NCBI GenBank assembly: GCA_964581365.1
Contig: CAZOOF010000003.1
Location: 1-64,000 of the forward strand
Reading direction: 5' to 3'
From: JAITWN01 sp964581365
GTDB lineage: Bacteria > Pseudomonadota > Gammaproteobacteria > SZUA-140
DNA length: 64,000 nt
Every line of letters begins with the position of its first letter. Position 1 is the stretch's first letter. The translations under genes and the position numbers were made by a program. The notes beneath the pieces are model-generated. The model saw only the letters and a program-made list of their open reading frames with translations. It was not told the origin of the DNA and searched no databases. Shown here one piece after another: positions 17,831 through 26,571 of the stretch.

Positions 17831-19920
17831 TTGAGCAGGCCTTTGAGCCGATCCTGCAGCTGCTGCTGCAACTTGTGCTGTGCCTCCCCCGCCTTGCCGC
17901 CGGTGCGTTTGTCGATCTCGCGGAGCAGGCGATCACGCAGCAAGGCGCCGACGAAGTCCGCATCGACGCTGTACTGCAATCCGGCCCACGGGCCGTGGAT
18001 GCGCAGCGGGATGTCCACTCCTTTCAAGTCATCGAGGCCAGCGCCACCCTGTCCGGTCGCGGTATCGACGATTCTGGCCTGGATGCGATAGTCGAGGTTC
18101 TCCTGGACCAGGTCGACCCGGCCTGCGCCGCCGAGCCGCAGCCACGGCGAGCTGCCGCGCAGATCGTCGTTGCGCAGCACGCCGGCGTTTATCGTGAAGG
18201 TGCCGCCCAGTTCGGTGAAATCCGTTTCCTGCGGTTCAGCGCCGCTGGCCGTGCTCTTGCCTTCAAACAGCGCTTTCGCCTGGCGGATCATCTGCGCGGC
18301 ATTGAATCCTTTGATGGCGCCGTCACGAAACACGAATTCGCCCTTGCCCGAAAGTGCAGAGCGGATTCTTTCCATGTCCGAGCCGCGCGATGTGAGCGAA
18401 ATCTTGAGATTGCCCGTTCCCTGCACAAGATCCTGCTCCATCAGATCCCGGATCAGCGGGCCTGCCTGGACTCCGTTCAGGGTGGCATCGAGGGCAAGCT
18501 TCGCTTCCTCGCCGCGTGCATCCAGGGTCAGGTTGCTCTCATAGTGACCGCCGTACAGAACGGCTGTCATCGGTGCCACGCGGATCAGGCCGTCGTCGGC
18601 GCGCGCGTCGAGCGACAGCTGCTCCATCGTGAGTCCGCTCGCCTTGATGTGTCCGACGGTGAGCTTGCCGTTCATGTCGAAGGAGCGCAGCGTCTCGACC
18701 GGAATAGTCGCCGCCGCTGCGGGGGCCACCGCCGCGCTGCCGGCGGGGATCTCCTCGCTCTCGGGCAGGTAACGATCGACGTCGATCGCGTCCACCGCCA
18801 GCTCGAACTCGAAGCGGGGCTCGGCAAAGGAACGGACGGCAGCCTGGCCTTGCAGTCGCGTATCGTCCAGGCGCAGGTCGATTCCCTTGAACTGCGCGCT
18901 GTCGGCATCGGCTTCGAAGCTCAGCGCCAGAGATGATCTGGTCAGCGTCCTGCCGTCGGCCGGAACGCCGGGATCGATGTGCAGCGCGTCGAGTGTGGGT
19001 CTGGGATTGAACTCGGCGATTGCGAGCCGGCCGCTTGCCTTCGGTGCGGTCGAAAGTCCGCTGACGCGCACGTCGCCGCTCACGGGGATGCCCCAGGCTT
19101 TCGCGGTCAGACCTTGTGTTTCGAAAGTGTCGGCCTGGAGGTCAACGCGCATGTCGGAGCGCAGTTCCGCCTTGAGTTCGCCGCCCGGCAGATCCGCGCC
19201 GCGCAGCAGGGTGTCGAGCCGCAGGTCGTCGATGGCCAGCCGGGGGCCATCGAAGCTGGCGGTGACGCGCGCAGCCAGGTCGATGTGGCCAGTGATTTCC
19301 GGCGCATCGCTGCGCAGGTCGAACTTCAGGGTGACGTCGGTCGGTCGGTTTTCCTCGAGCTGGCCGCTGCGCATGCCCAGCGCGAGAACGCGGATATGGG
19401 TATTTTCGCTGCGATCGACCCATTCGATGTTGGCGTTGCGGATATCCAGACCGCCGATGGTCAGAGCCGCGGGCAGGGCTCCGGCTGCCTGTCCGGGATC
19501 GGCGGGGCTGTCGTCGGCCGGCGGGCCGCCGGCCAGATCTTCCCAGTTGCCGCGACCCTTGGCATTGCGTTCGAGACGCAGCGACAGACCTTCGAGCACG
19601 ATCGTGTCTACTTCGATGTTGCGCTTGAAGAGCGGCATCAGCTTCACGCGGATGTCGGCGCGCTCCACCCTGGCGAACGGGCCGGGGCCGAAGCCCTCGG
19701 CCTCCGCCAGGATCAATTCCCCGGTTTCGACGCCGAGCCAGGGGAAGACCGACAGCCGCAGATCGCCGGCGATCGTCAGTTCCCGGCCGGTATGCTCCTG
19801 GACCAGGGCCGCGATCCGGTCGCGGTAATCATTGGGATCGACGAAGATGATGATCGCCGCCAGCGCCGCGGCAAGCAGAAGGACGAGCGCTCCGATGAAG
19901 ATGATCAATCGTTTCAGCAT
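17827..19920 (-). CDS. asmA: AsmA-family protein
   Basis: A 697-residue envelope protein anchored by one N-terminal helix (LIIFIGALVLLLAAALAAIIIFV). The AsmA N-terminal motif is clear: DPNDYRDRIAALVQEHTGRE, LTIAGDLRLSVFPWLGVETG. A long beta-rich body leads to the C-terminal AsmA_2 region (SRGSDMERIRSALSGKGEFV, FRDGAIKGFNAAQMIR, LDYRIQARIVD). AsmA-like proteins are now viewed as bridge-type lipid transporters between the two membranes, an inference from family work. asmA-mutY-yggX are consecutive with overlaps or short gaps, so they likely form one operon. Confidence 0.93.
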   Translation of the reverse strand: MLKRLIIFIGALVLLLAAALAAIIIFVDPNDYRDRIAALVQEHTGRELTIAGDLRLSVFPWLGVETGELILAEAEGFGPGPFARVERADIRVKLMPLFKRNIEVDTIVLEGLSLRLERNAKGRGNWEDLAGGPPADDSPADPGQAAGALPAALTIGGLDIRNANIEWVDRSENTHIRVLALGMRSGQLEENRPTDVTLKFDLRSDAPEITGHIDLAARVTASFDGPRLAIDDLRLDTLLRGADLPGGELKAELRSDMRVDLQADTFETQGLTAKAWGIPVSGDVRVSGLSTAPKASGRLAIAEFNPRPTLDALHIDPGVPADGRTLTRSSLALSFEADADSAQFKGIDLRLDDTRLQGQAAVRSFAEPRFEFELAVDAIDVDRYLPESEEIPAGSAAVAPAAAATIPVETLRSFDMNGKLTVGHIKASGLTMEQLSLDARADDGLIRVAPMTAVLYGGHYESNLTLDARGEEAKLALDATLNGVQAGPLIRDLMEQDLVQGTGNLKISLTSRGSDMERIRSALSGKGEFVFRDGAIKGFNAAQMIRQAKALFEGKSTASGAEPQETDFTELGGTFTINAGVLRNDDLRGSSPWLRLGGAGRVDLVQENLDYRIQARIVDTATGQGGAGLDDLKGVDIPLRIHGPWAGLQYSVDADFVGALLRDRLLREIDKRTGGKAGEAQHKLQQQLQDRLKGLLK

Positions 19921-20044
19921 GCAGCGAGCCTATCACCGGGTCTGGCTTCGTCCAAGACCTCCGGCGTCCGCCGGTTTGCCCGTGAGCCGTGCCGCTGTGT
20001 ATCCTCTTGTATCTGCAAGCCCTGCCGGGCGGTGTGATACCTCG

Positions 20045-20434
20045 ATGATGGAGACCCGCGAGATCGTGATCAGCAACAGTGACGGCGGTACTTCGCCGGG
20101 TATTCTTCACGTTCGGCATTTCGATGGGCGCAAGCGGCTGTTGCGCGCGCTGGGCGTGCTCGGGGCGTGCTGGGGGGTCGGGCTGGCGACCGTGATCATT
20201 CCGCTGGTGCATTTCGTGGTGCCCCCGGTCATGCTGGTGCTGGGGCCGGTGCTGGCGTGGCGCCGTTATCAGGTCAGGATGCAGAACGAAAGAGTCACCG
20301 GTTCCTGCCCGAGTTGCGGTCAGACGATCAGCATCGATCTCGACCCTTCCGATGTGCTGCCGGTGTGGACCTATTGTCCGCCATCGGACGATCCAATCCA
20401 GCTGCTCCCCGCATCCCGACCGGTGCCGACCTGA
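20045..20434 (+). CDS. Small membrane protein with C-terminal zinc-ribbon-like motif
   Basis: A 129-residue protein that I do not recognise. Residues 30-80 form a hydrophobic hairpin of two helices (LLRALGVLGACWGVGLATVI and VVPPVMLVLGPVLAWRRY). The C-terminal tail holds CPSCGQTISIDLD and later a single Cys in WTYCPPSDD, resembling a degenerate zinc ribbon. Start choice between ATG 20045 and 20048 is open; upstream sequence runs into the divergent asmA promoter region. It is followed one base later by a 33-residue membrane peptide gene. Confidence 0.65.
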   Translation: MMETREIVISNSDGGTSPGILHVRHFDGRKRLLRALGVLGACWGVGLATVIIPLVHFVVPPVMLVLGPVLAWRRYQVRMQNERVTGSCPSCGQTISIDLDPSDVLPVWTYCPPSDDPIQLLPASRPVPT

Positions 20435-20435
20435 C

Positions 20436-20537
20436 ATGGGGCGCGCGATCTTTGCCATCATGCTGCTCGGCATCATGCTTGTGCTCGGCAGTGCCACCCT
20501 GATGCTAATGTTGTATCTGCTCGGCGTTATCGGCTAG
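20436..20537 (+). CDS. Putative 33-residue single-pass membrane peptide
   Basis: A short frame of 33 codons begins one base after the preceding stop. The product is almost entirely one hydrophobic helix (IFAIMLLGIMLVLGSATLML) with a basic start (MGRA), consistent with a small inner-membrane peptide translated by coupling. There is no independent ribosome site, and such short frames can occur by chance, so support is moderate. Confidence 0.4.
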   Translation: MGRAIFAIMLLGIMLVLGSATLMLMLYLLGVIG

Positions 20538-20569
20538 TTCCGTCATCTTTCCCCCTTAAGGAGGATGTC

Positions 20570-21046
20570 ATGAACGAGTACTGTGTAGTGGTCGCCAATG
20601 CATCCCGTGCCCGATTCTTCATTCTGGAGGAACCGCAGGTTCCCGAGATCGAGAGCGCCCGGCTCATCGAACGCAGCGATCTGGTAGATCCCGAAGCGAC
20701 CCTGGCGGGCCGCGAAGCATGGAGCGATACCCGTACCGGAGCGAACGCCGGTCCGGCTGGTGCGCTGCCCCATCGCTTCGACGATCATCGTGACTCCCAT
20801 GAGCAGGAGCGCGGCCGCCGCTTTGCCCGGCGTATTGCTGAGGCGGCTCTGGACATGGTGCGAGAGTGCGGCGGGAAATGTCTGGTGGTGGTGGCCGCCA
20901 ACCGCATGCTTGGCTTCCTGCGTCCCGAACTCCAGACGCCCGCCGGTGGTATTGAAATCCGTGAAGCGGCCAAGGATCTCACCGGTCTGGGGCCGCGCGA
21001 GATCCTGGAGCATCTGCTGGCCGCAGGCCTGCTGCCCGCGCGCTGA
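20570..21046 (+). CDS. Host-attachment family protein (Host_attach, PF10116 type)
   Basis: A 158-residue cytoplasmic protein of the family named after an Agrobacterium/Rhizobium host-attachment factor. It shows the typical opening YCVVVANASRARFFILEE, a charged middle (RFDDHRDSHEQERGRRFARR), and the conserved VVVAANRMLGFLRPEL segment, ending EAAKDLTGLGPREILEHL. The biochemical role is unknown and the family is common in free-living bacteria, so the name should not be read literally. TTAAGGAGG before the ATG is a strong ribosome site. It lies immediately upstream of the cbb promoter region. Confidence 0.85.
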   Translation: MNEYCVVVANASRARFFILEEPQVPEIESARLIERSDLVDPEATLAGREAWSDTRTGANAGPAGALPHRFDDHRDSHEQERGRRFARRIAEAALDMVRECGGKCLVVVAANRMLGFLRPELQTPAGGIEIREAAKDLTGLGPREILEHLLAAGLLPAR

Positions 21047-21157
21047 ATCTGTCGGGGCGTCGCCTGGGCGGTCCGGATCGGTATATGCGCGGGTTATCGC
21101 AAGTCTATGTTTTTGCAAACTATATTTCTCAAGAGACAGACGAAAAGGATCGGATCA

Positions 21158-21202
21158 TAAATTAAACTTATCTATGCCATCATCAACTCTTAGTGTCATT
21201 TA
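21158..21202 (+). promoter_or_regulatory. Candidate CbbR operator: two TNA-N7-TNA motifs
   Basis: In an AT-rich island of the 286-base gap before cbbL there are two copies of the CbbR consensus TNA-N7-TNA: TAA-attaaac-TTA at 21158-21170 and TTA-gtgtcat-TTA at 21190-21202. The centres are 32 bases apart, about three helical turns, as expected for a LysR-type recognition and activation site pair. The binding claim is inference; the motif match is read directly. Confidence 0.5.
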
Positions 21203-21332
21203 TGAAAAACGGGGGCTAGACTGGCCTCACTTGGAACAGCGGCACGAGAGCCTGCCTGTTCCGGGCACAGAGCGGCGGCCAATCGAGCGACGCCTGAAAC
21301 GAATTTCCGAATGACTGTTGAGGAGATGACCC

Positions 21333-22754
21333 ATGGCAGTGAAAACCTATAACGCAGGCGTGAAGGAGTACCGCCAGACCTACTGGATGCCTGAGTACAC
21401 TCCGCTCGACACCGACATCCTGGCCTGCTTCAAGATCACCCCGCAGCCGGGCGTGGATCGCGAGGAAGCCGCTGCTGCCGTGGCCGCCGAGTCGTCCACC
21501 GGCACCTGGACCACGGTGTGGACCGACCTTCTGACCGACCTCGACTACTACAAGGGTCGCGCCTATCGCATCGAAGACGTGCCCGGTGACGATACCTGCT
21601 TCTATGCCTTCATCGCCTACCCGATCGATCTGTTCGAAGAGGGTTCGGTGGTCAACGTGTTCACCTCGCTGGTCGGCAACGTGTTCGGCTTCAAGGCCAT
21701 CCGTGGCCTGCGCCTGGAGGACGTCCGTTTCCCGATCGCCTACGTCAAGACCTGTGGTGGTCCGCCCCATGGTATCCAGGTCGAGCGCGACATGCTCAAC
21801 AAGTACGGCCGCGCCCTGCTGGGTTGCACCATCAAGCCGAAGCTGGGTCTGTCCGCCAAGAACTACGGCCGTGCCGTGTACGAGTGTCTGCGCGGTGGAC
21901 TCGATCTGACCAAGGACGACGAGAACGTCAACAGCCAGCCCTTCATGCGCTGGCGCCAGCGCTTCGACTTCGTGATGGAAGCGATCCACAAGGCCGAGCG
22001 CGAAACCGGCGAGCGCAAGGGTCATTACCTGAACGTGACCGCGCCGACCCCGGAAGAGATGTACAAGCGTGCAGAGTACGCCAAGGAAATCGGCGCGCCC
22101 ATCATCATGCACGACTACATCACTGGCGGCTTCTGCGCCAACACGGGTCTGGCCAACTGGTGCCGCGACAACGGCATTCTGCTGCACATCCATCGCGCCA
22201 TGCACGCCGTGCTCGACCGCAACCCGCACCACGGCATCCACTTCCGCGTGCTGGCCAAGATCCTGCGTCTGTCGGGCGGCGACCATCTGCACTCGGGCAC
22301 CGTCGTCGGCAAGCTGGAAGGCGATCGCGAAGCGACCCTGGGCTGGATCGACATCATGCGCGACAAGTTCATCAAGGAAGACCGCAGCCGCGGTATCTTC
22401 TTCGATCAGGACTGGGGTTCGATGCCGGGCGTGTTCCCGGTGGCGTCGGGCGGCATCCATGTCTGGCACATGCCCGCGCTGGTGGCGATCTTCGGCGACG
22501 ACGCCTGTCTGCAGTTCGGCGGCGGCACCCTGGGTCACCCTTGGGGCAATGCGGCCGGTGCGGCGGCCAACCGCGTCGCGCTGGAAGCCTGTGTGGCGGC
22601 CCGCAACCAGGGCGTGCCGATCGAGAAGGAAGGCAAGGCTATCCTGATGGACGCAGCCAAGCACTCCCCCGAACTGAAGGTCGCCATGGAGACCTGGAAG
22701 GAGATCAAGTTCGAGTTCGATACGGTGGACAAGCTGGACGTATCGCACAAGTAA
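21333..22754 (+). CDS. cbbL: RuBisCO large subunit, form IA
   Basis: The catalytic subunit fixing CO2 onto ribulose-1,5-bisphosphate in the Calvin cycle. The 473-residue sequence has the active-site strand GCTIKPKLGLSAKNYGRAVY (Lys168/Lys170) and GGLDLTKDDENVNSQPFMRW, where Lys194 is carbamylated and Asp196/Glu197 bind Mg. Later motifs are GHYLNVTAPT, HRAMHAVLDRNPHHGIHFR and SGGIHVWHMPAL. The N-terminal TYWMPEYTPLDTDILACFKI and linkage to cbbQ/cbbO indicate the proteobacterial form IA(q) type, non-carboxysomal. GTTGAGGAGATG upstream supplies the ribosome site. Confidence 0.99.
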   Translation: MAVKTYNAGVKEYRQTYWMPEYTPLDTDILACFKITPQPGVDREEAAAAVAAESSTGTWTTVWTDLLTDLDYYKGRAYRIEDVPGDDTCFYAFIAYPIDLFEEGSVVNVFTSLVGNVFGFKAIRGLRLEDVRFPIAYVKTCGGPPHGIQVERDMLNKYGRALLGCTIKPKLGLSAKNYGRAVYECLRGGLDLTKDDENVNSQPFMRWRQRFDFVMEAIHKAERETGERKGHYLNVTAPTPEEMYKRAEYAKEIGAPIIMHDYITGGFCANTGLANWCRDNGILLHIHRAMHAVLDRNPHHGIHFRVLAKILRLSGGDHLHSGTVVGKLEGDREATLGWIDIMRDKFIKEDRSRGIFFDQDWGSMPGVFPVASGGIHVWHMPALVAIFGDDACLQFGGGTLGHPWGNAAGAAANRVALEACVAARNQGVPIEKEGKAILMDAAKHSPELKVAMETWKEIKFEFDTVDKLDVSHK

Positions 22755-22773
22755 CAGTCGCGGACGGTTGCAT

Positions 22774-22801
22774 CGTGCTCCCGTCGCGGGACGGGAGCAC
22801 G
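22774..22801 (+). other. Perfect hairpin in the cbbL-cbbS intergenic region
   Basis: A perfect 12-bp inverted repeat, CGTGCTCCCGTC (22774-22785) and GACGGGAGCACG (22790-22801), with a GCGG loop lies 19 bases after the cbbL stop and 55 bases before cbbS. No T run follows, so it is more likely an mRNA-stability or processing element, or partial attenuator, than a full terminator. Confidence 0.75.
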
Positions 22802-22856
22802 GTCCCGGAAACGGTCTTCTCCGTTCGACGTGAATCTTTCAAGTAAAGGAACCGAC

Positions 22857-23213
22857 ATGTCTGAGATGATGGATTACAAGAGCCGACTGAGCGATCCCGC
22901 CAGCCGCAAGTTCGAGACCTTCTCCTACCTGCCCGCCATGGATGCGGCCACCATCCGCAAGCAGGTCGAGTACATCGTCAAGAAGGGCTGGAATCCGGCC
23001 ATCGAGCATACCGAGCCGGAGCACCTGATGAGCAACTACTGGTACATGTGGAAGCTGCCGATGTTCGGCGAGACCGATGTCGATCGCATTCTGGCCGAAG
23101 CCGAAGCCTGTCACAAAGCCAACCCGGGCAATCATGTGCGCCTGGTCGGCTACGACAACTTCGCGCAATCGCAGGGCGCCGCCATGGTGATCTATCGCGG
23201 CAAGACCGTTTGA
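22857..23213 (+). CDS. cbbS: RuBisCO small subunit, form I
   Basis: The 118-residue small subunit that caps the L8 core to form L8S8 RuBisCO. Visible family features are FETFSYLPAMDAATIRKQVE, GWNPAIEHTEPEHLMSNYWYMWKLPMFGE (broken here only by position), and HVRLVGYDNFAQSQGAAMVI near the end. The ATG at 22857 follows AAAGGA at a proper distance; an upstream in-frame ATG at 22830 adds nine unconserved residues. The gene ends shortly before a strong terminator. Confidence 0.98.
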   Translation: MSEMMDYKSRLSDPASRKFETFSYLPAMDAATIRKQVEYIVKKGWNPAIEHTEPEHLMSNYWYMWKLPMFGETDVDRILAEAEACHKANPGNHVRLVGYDNFAQSQGAAMVIYRGKTV

Positions 23214-23238
23214 GTCGCGACGGGTGATGTGACAAAGA

Positions 23239-23271
23239 CCCCCGTCGCCGAGAGGCACGGGGGTTTTTTTT
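23239..23271 (+). terminator. Intrinsic terminator after cbbLS
   Basis: CCCCCGT (23239-23245) pairs with ACGGGGG (23257-23263), followed by eight T (23264-23271). It lies 25 bases after cbbS and before cbbQ, so it probably lowers cbbQO expression relative to cbbLS. Confidence 0.9.
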
Positions 23272-23314
23272 GTCCGCGACCCGTGACTGAACAAGCTTTT
23301 CACAAGGAGATGCC

Positions 23315-24104
23315 ATGAGTACCGTCATCGATCAGTATCGCGTAAGCCAGGAACCCTACTATCGCGCCGTGAGCGACGAGGTCGCGCTGTTCGAGGCGGC
23401 CTATTCGGTGCGCATGCCGATGATGCTGAAAGGCCCGNNNNNNNNNNGTCGAGTACATGGCGTACCGGCTGGGCAAGCCCCTGATCACCGTGGCCTGCAA
23501 TGAGGACATGACTGCATCCGATCTCGTCGGCCGTTTCCTGCTGTCGGCATCCGGAACGGAGTGGCAGGATGGTCCGCTTGCCATCGCCGCTCGCTACGGT
23601 GCCATCTGTTACCTCGACGAGATCGTCGAGGCGCGCCAGGACACTACCGTGGTGATCCATCCGCTGACCGACAACCGGCGCGTGCTGCCGCTCGAGAAAA
23701 AGGGCGAGCTGGTGCAGGCCCATCCCGATTTCCAGATCGTCATCAGCTACAACCCTGGCTACCAGAGTCTGATGAAGGATCTGAAGCAATCGACCAAGCA
23801 GCGTTTCGGCGCCCTCGATTTCACCTATCCCGAACACGAGATCGAAACCGAGATCGTTGCGCACGAGAGCGGTGTGCCGGCCGAAGTCGCCGAGAAGCTG
23901 GTGTCCATCGCCGAGCGCAGTCGCAACCTCAAAGGGCACGGCCTCGATGAGGGTCTGTCCACGCGCATGCTCATTTATGCCGGATCGCTGATCGCGCGAG
24001 GCGTCGAGCCGAAGGCTGCGTGCCGCGTCGCGCTGGTGCGGCCGATTACCGATGATCCGGACATGCGCGATGCGCTGGATGCGGCGGTAGGCACGTTCTT
24101 CTGA
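23315..24104 (+). CDS. cbbQ: CbbQ, MoxR-type AAA+ RuBisCO activase subunit (assembly gap inside)
   Basis: An AAA+ ATPase that, with CbbO, removes inhibitory sugar phosphates from RuBisCO. The N-terminal part ends MMLKGP just before ten N (23438-23447), and the frame resumes VEYMAYRLGKPLITVACNED. The missing piece is the Walker A loop, which in homologues is eight residues (24 bases); the ten N shift the frame, so the run is a placeholder and not a true frameshift. Remaining AAA+ motifs are intact: TASDLVGRFLL, the Walker B ICYLDEIVEARQD, FQIVISYNPGYQSLMKDLKQ and the C-terminal STRMLIYAG. CACAAGGAG precedes the ATG. Confidence 0.95.
23438..23447. other. Assembly gap (10 N)
   Basis: Ten undetermined bases within cbbQ. 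Flanking codons are in different frames (GGC CCG before, GTC GAG after) unless the true gap length is a multiple of three plus zero; the homologous P-loop predicts 24 missing bases. Confidence 0.99.
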
Positions 24105-24177
24105 GCGCAAACGTTGAATGGGGGAACGCGCGGCATCGCGCCGCGCGTCTGCATGCCACATTTGGCGGGAACTGATC

Positions 24178-26541
24178 ATGGCCATCCAACTCGAAGATTA
24201 CGCCGAGCTTCTCGAGGATCTGTCCGAGCGCAGCCGGACTTCGCTGCATGCCAACTGGCATGAGGCAATCAGAATCCTGTCGCCGCGCGGGCTGGACAAC
24301 TATCTGAAGGGCGTCTCGGCCATCCGCAGCCTGGGAAGAGGCGATTCCCTGGTCGAGAGCTGGATTGAGAAGGCGCCGATGGTGGCGAAGGAGGTCGGCG
24401 AGGACGTCGTCGGCGAGCTGGCGACCTGTTCGCTGATGCTGGCGTCCAAGACCTCCGGAGCGGTCATCGAGCGGCTGCTCGCGACCGCGCCGACGGCTGC
24501 CAGCCGCCTTGGCGATGCCGAGCTGTTTCTCAACTATCTGCAGTTCATCAATACGCTGGTAGCGCAGGCGCCGCGCGGCGTGCGACCCATGCTGGACAAG
24601 CTGGAAGTATTGTTTCAGAGCCTGACGCTGGGGGGGCTGCGGCGCTGGGCCTTGTGGGGCGCGCACGCCCATCGCACCAACTACGAAGAGCAGATCAGGT
24701 ATTTCGGACTCGAGACCAAGGAGTCCCAGGCGGTCCTGCAGAAGGAGCGCAAGGGGACGCTGCTGGTCGATGTGCAGCGGCGCATCAATATGTATCTGCG
24801 CGCACTGTGGGGGCGCGACTTCTTCATGCGTCCGACCTCCGGCGACTTCGAGTCTCGCGAGGGTTACCGGCCGTTCATCGAGGACTATCTGTTGCATCTG
24901 CCCGATGCCTTCGACGATTTCACCGTGGAGGGTGCCGAGCCGGTCAGCGGTCTGGAGCTCTACCGCGCTGCAGCGGCGCACTGCGCCGCGCACATAGTCG
25001 AGACGCGAGAGCCGATCTCCGCCGAAGCACTCAATCCGATGCAGATGGCGGTGATTTCGGTGATCGAGGACGCGCGCGTCGAAGCCCTGTCGATCCGCCG
25101 TTTTCCCGGCCTGAAGACGCTGTGGAGCCGGTTGCATACGGCGCATCCCGGGCAGAATGCGAGCATGGGTGATTACATGAGTCGCCTGGCACGGGCGCTG
25201 CTCGACGAAACCTATGCGGATGATGATCTCTGGATCGCCCAGGGGCGCGCCCTGTTCGCCCAGGCGATTGCCGATGACCGTCTGTCAGACAACCGGATGT
25301 CCTGGGACATCGGGGTTACCCTGAGCCACGCTTTCAGGGAGAAGAATATCCACTTCAATCCGCGCGAGGATGTGCTCAGCGCGCCGTATCGCGATGACAA
25401 CCGCTACTTCTGGGAGTTCGCCGAGTTCGATTTCGACAAGGCGGCCGCCGCGGGCTACGAGTCCATCAGACAGGTGCGCAAGTACGTCAGTGCGGTGGAG
25501 ATGGCGAACGAGGTCGATGTTGAAACGGCTGGCGATGACGCTCAGGAGATCTGGGTGCTCGACACCGAACTCTTCCCCTACGAGGACATCGGGCCGGAGA
25601 GCGGCGGAAAGTCCTTCAACGAGTTGGAGGGGAAGGAGCCGGTATCGGCGCCGTTCTACTATTCGGAGTGGGATTATCAGATTCAGCTCGAGCGACCGGA
25701 CTGGGCCACGGTGCTCGAGAAGCGCCCGAAAGCGGGCGAGCTCGAAGTCATCGAGGGCATCGCTGCGCAGTACAAGCGCGAGATCCATCGAATGAAATTC
25801 CTTCTGGATGCGATGCAACCCCAGGGGGTGCAGCGGATTCGCAAGCTCGAGGACGGCGACGAGATCGATATCAATGCCGCCATCGCCAGCCTTACTGATA
25901 TCCGCATGGGCATCCAGCCGGATCCGCGCATCATGATGCGCTCGGTGCGCAAGACCCGCGATTTTTCCATCCTCGTGCTGCTCGATCTGTCGGAATCAAC
26001 CAACGACAAGGTGCATGGCCAGGAGTATTCGGTGCTGGATCTCACCCGGCAGGCCTGTGTGCTGCTTGCTGATGCGATCAGCAAGGTTGGCGATCCGTTC
26101 GCCATCCACGGCTTCTGCTCCGATGGCCGGCACGAGGTGGAGTACTTTCGCTTCAAGGACTTCGATCAGCAGTGGGACGATGGGCCCAAGGCCAGGCTGG
26201 CGGGTATGACCGGCCAGCTTTCGACTCGCATGGGCGCGGCGATTCGTCACGCCGGCAATCACCTGAAGCACCAGCGTTCGAGCAAAAAGCTGCTGATCGT
26301 CATCACGGATGGCGAACCGGCGGATATCGACGTTCGTGATCCGCAGTATCTGCGTCACGACGCCAAAAAGGCGGTGGAGGAAGTGGGGCGTCATGGTGTG
26401 CTCACGTACTGCATGAGCCTGGACCCGCGCGCCGACAACTATGTCAGCCGCATTTTCGGGCAGAACCACTATATGGTGGTGGACCATGTGCAGCGTTTGC
26501 CGGAGAAGCTGCCGCTTCTGTATGCTGGTCTGACCAGATGA
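24178..26541 (+). CDS. cbbO: CbbO, von Willebrand factor A protein, RuBisCO activase partner
   Basis: A 787-residue adaptor that couples the CbbQ hexamer to RuBisCO. It begins MAIQLEDYAELLEDLSERSR as in other CbbO proteins. The large helical N-terminal region contains RRINMYLRALWGRDFFMRPT. The C-terminal VWA domain starts near residue 590 and has an intact MIDAS: DLSEST (DxSxS), then TRMGAAIRHAG and VITDGEPAD. MIDAS contacts an acidic residue of RuBisCO in studied systems. The ATG at 24178 is preceded by GGCGGGAA; an ATG at 24118 would add 20 unconserved residues. Confidence 0.97.
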   Translation: MAIQLEDYAELLEDLSERSRTSLHANWHEAIRILSPRGLDNYLKGVSAIRSLGRGDSLVESWIEKAPMVAKEVGEDVVGELATCSLMLASKTSGAVIERLLATAPTAASRLGDAELFLNYLQFINTLVAQAPRGVRPMLDKLEVLFQSLTLGGLRRWALWGAHAHRTNYEEQIRYFGLETKESQAVLQKERKGTLLVDVQRRINMYLRALWGRDFFMRPTSGDFESREGYRPFIEDYLLHLPDAFDDFTVEGAEPVSGLELYRAAAAHCAAHIVETREPISAEALNPMQMAVISVIEDARVEALSIRRFPGLKTLWSRLHTAHPGQNASMGDYMSRLARALLDETYADDDLWIAQGRALFAQAIADDRLSDNRMSWDIGVTLSHAFREKNIHFNPREDVLSAPYRDDNRYFWEFAEFDFDKAAAAGYESIRQVRKYVSAVEMANEVDVETAGDDAQEIWVLDTELFPYEDIGPESGGKSFNELEGKEPVSAPFYYSEWDYQIQLERPDWATVLEKRPKAGELEVIEGIAAQYKREIHRMKFLLDAMQPQGVQRIRKLEDGDEIDINAAIASLTDIRMGIQPDPRIMMRSVRKTRDFSILVLLDLSESTNDKVHGQEYSVLDLTRQACVLLADAISKVGDPFAIHGFCSDGRHEVEYFRFKDFDQQWDDGPKARLAGMTGQLSTRMGAAIRHAGNHLKHQRSSKKLLIVITDGEPADIDVRDPQYLRHDAKKAVEEVGRHGVLTYCMSLDPRADNYVSRIFGQNHYMVVDHVQRLPEKLPLLYAGLTR

Positions 26542-26571
26542 CCGCCATCATGGCATTTCATAGACATCGAT

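Noticed and set aside
23315..24104. Frameshifted or pseudogenised cbbQ
   Set aside because: The frame change is caused by a placeholder N run; the missing segment matches the length of the conserved P-loop.
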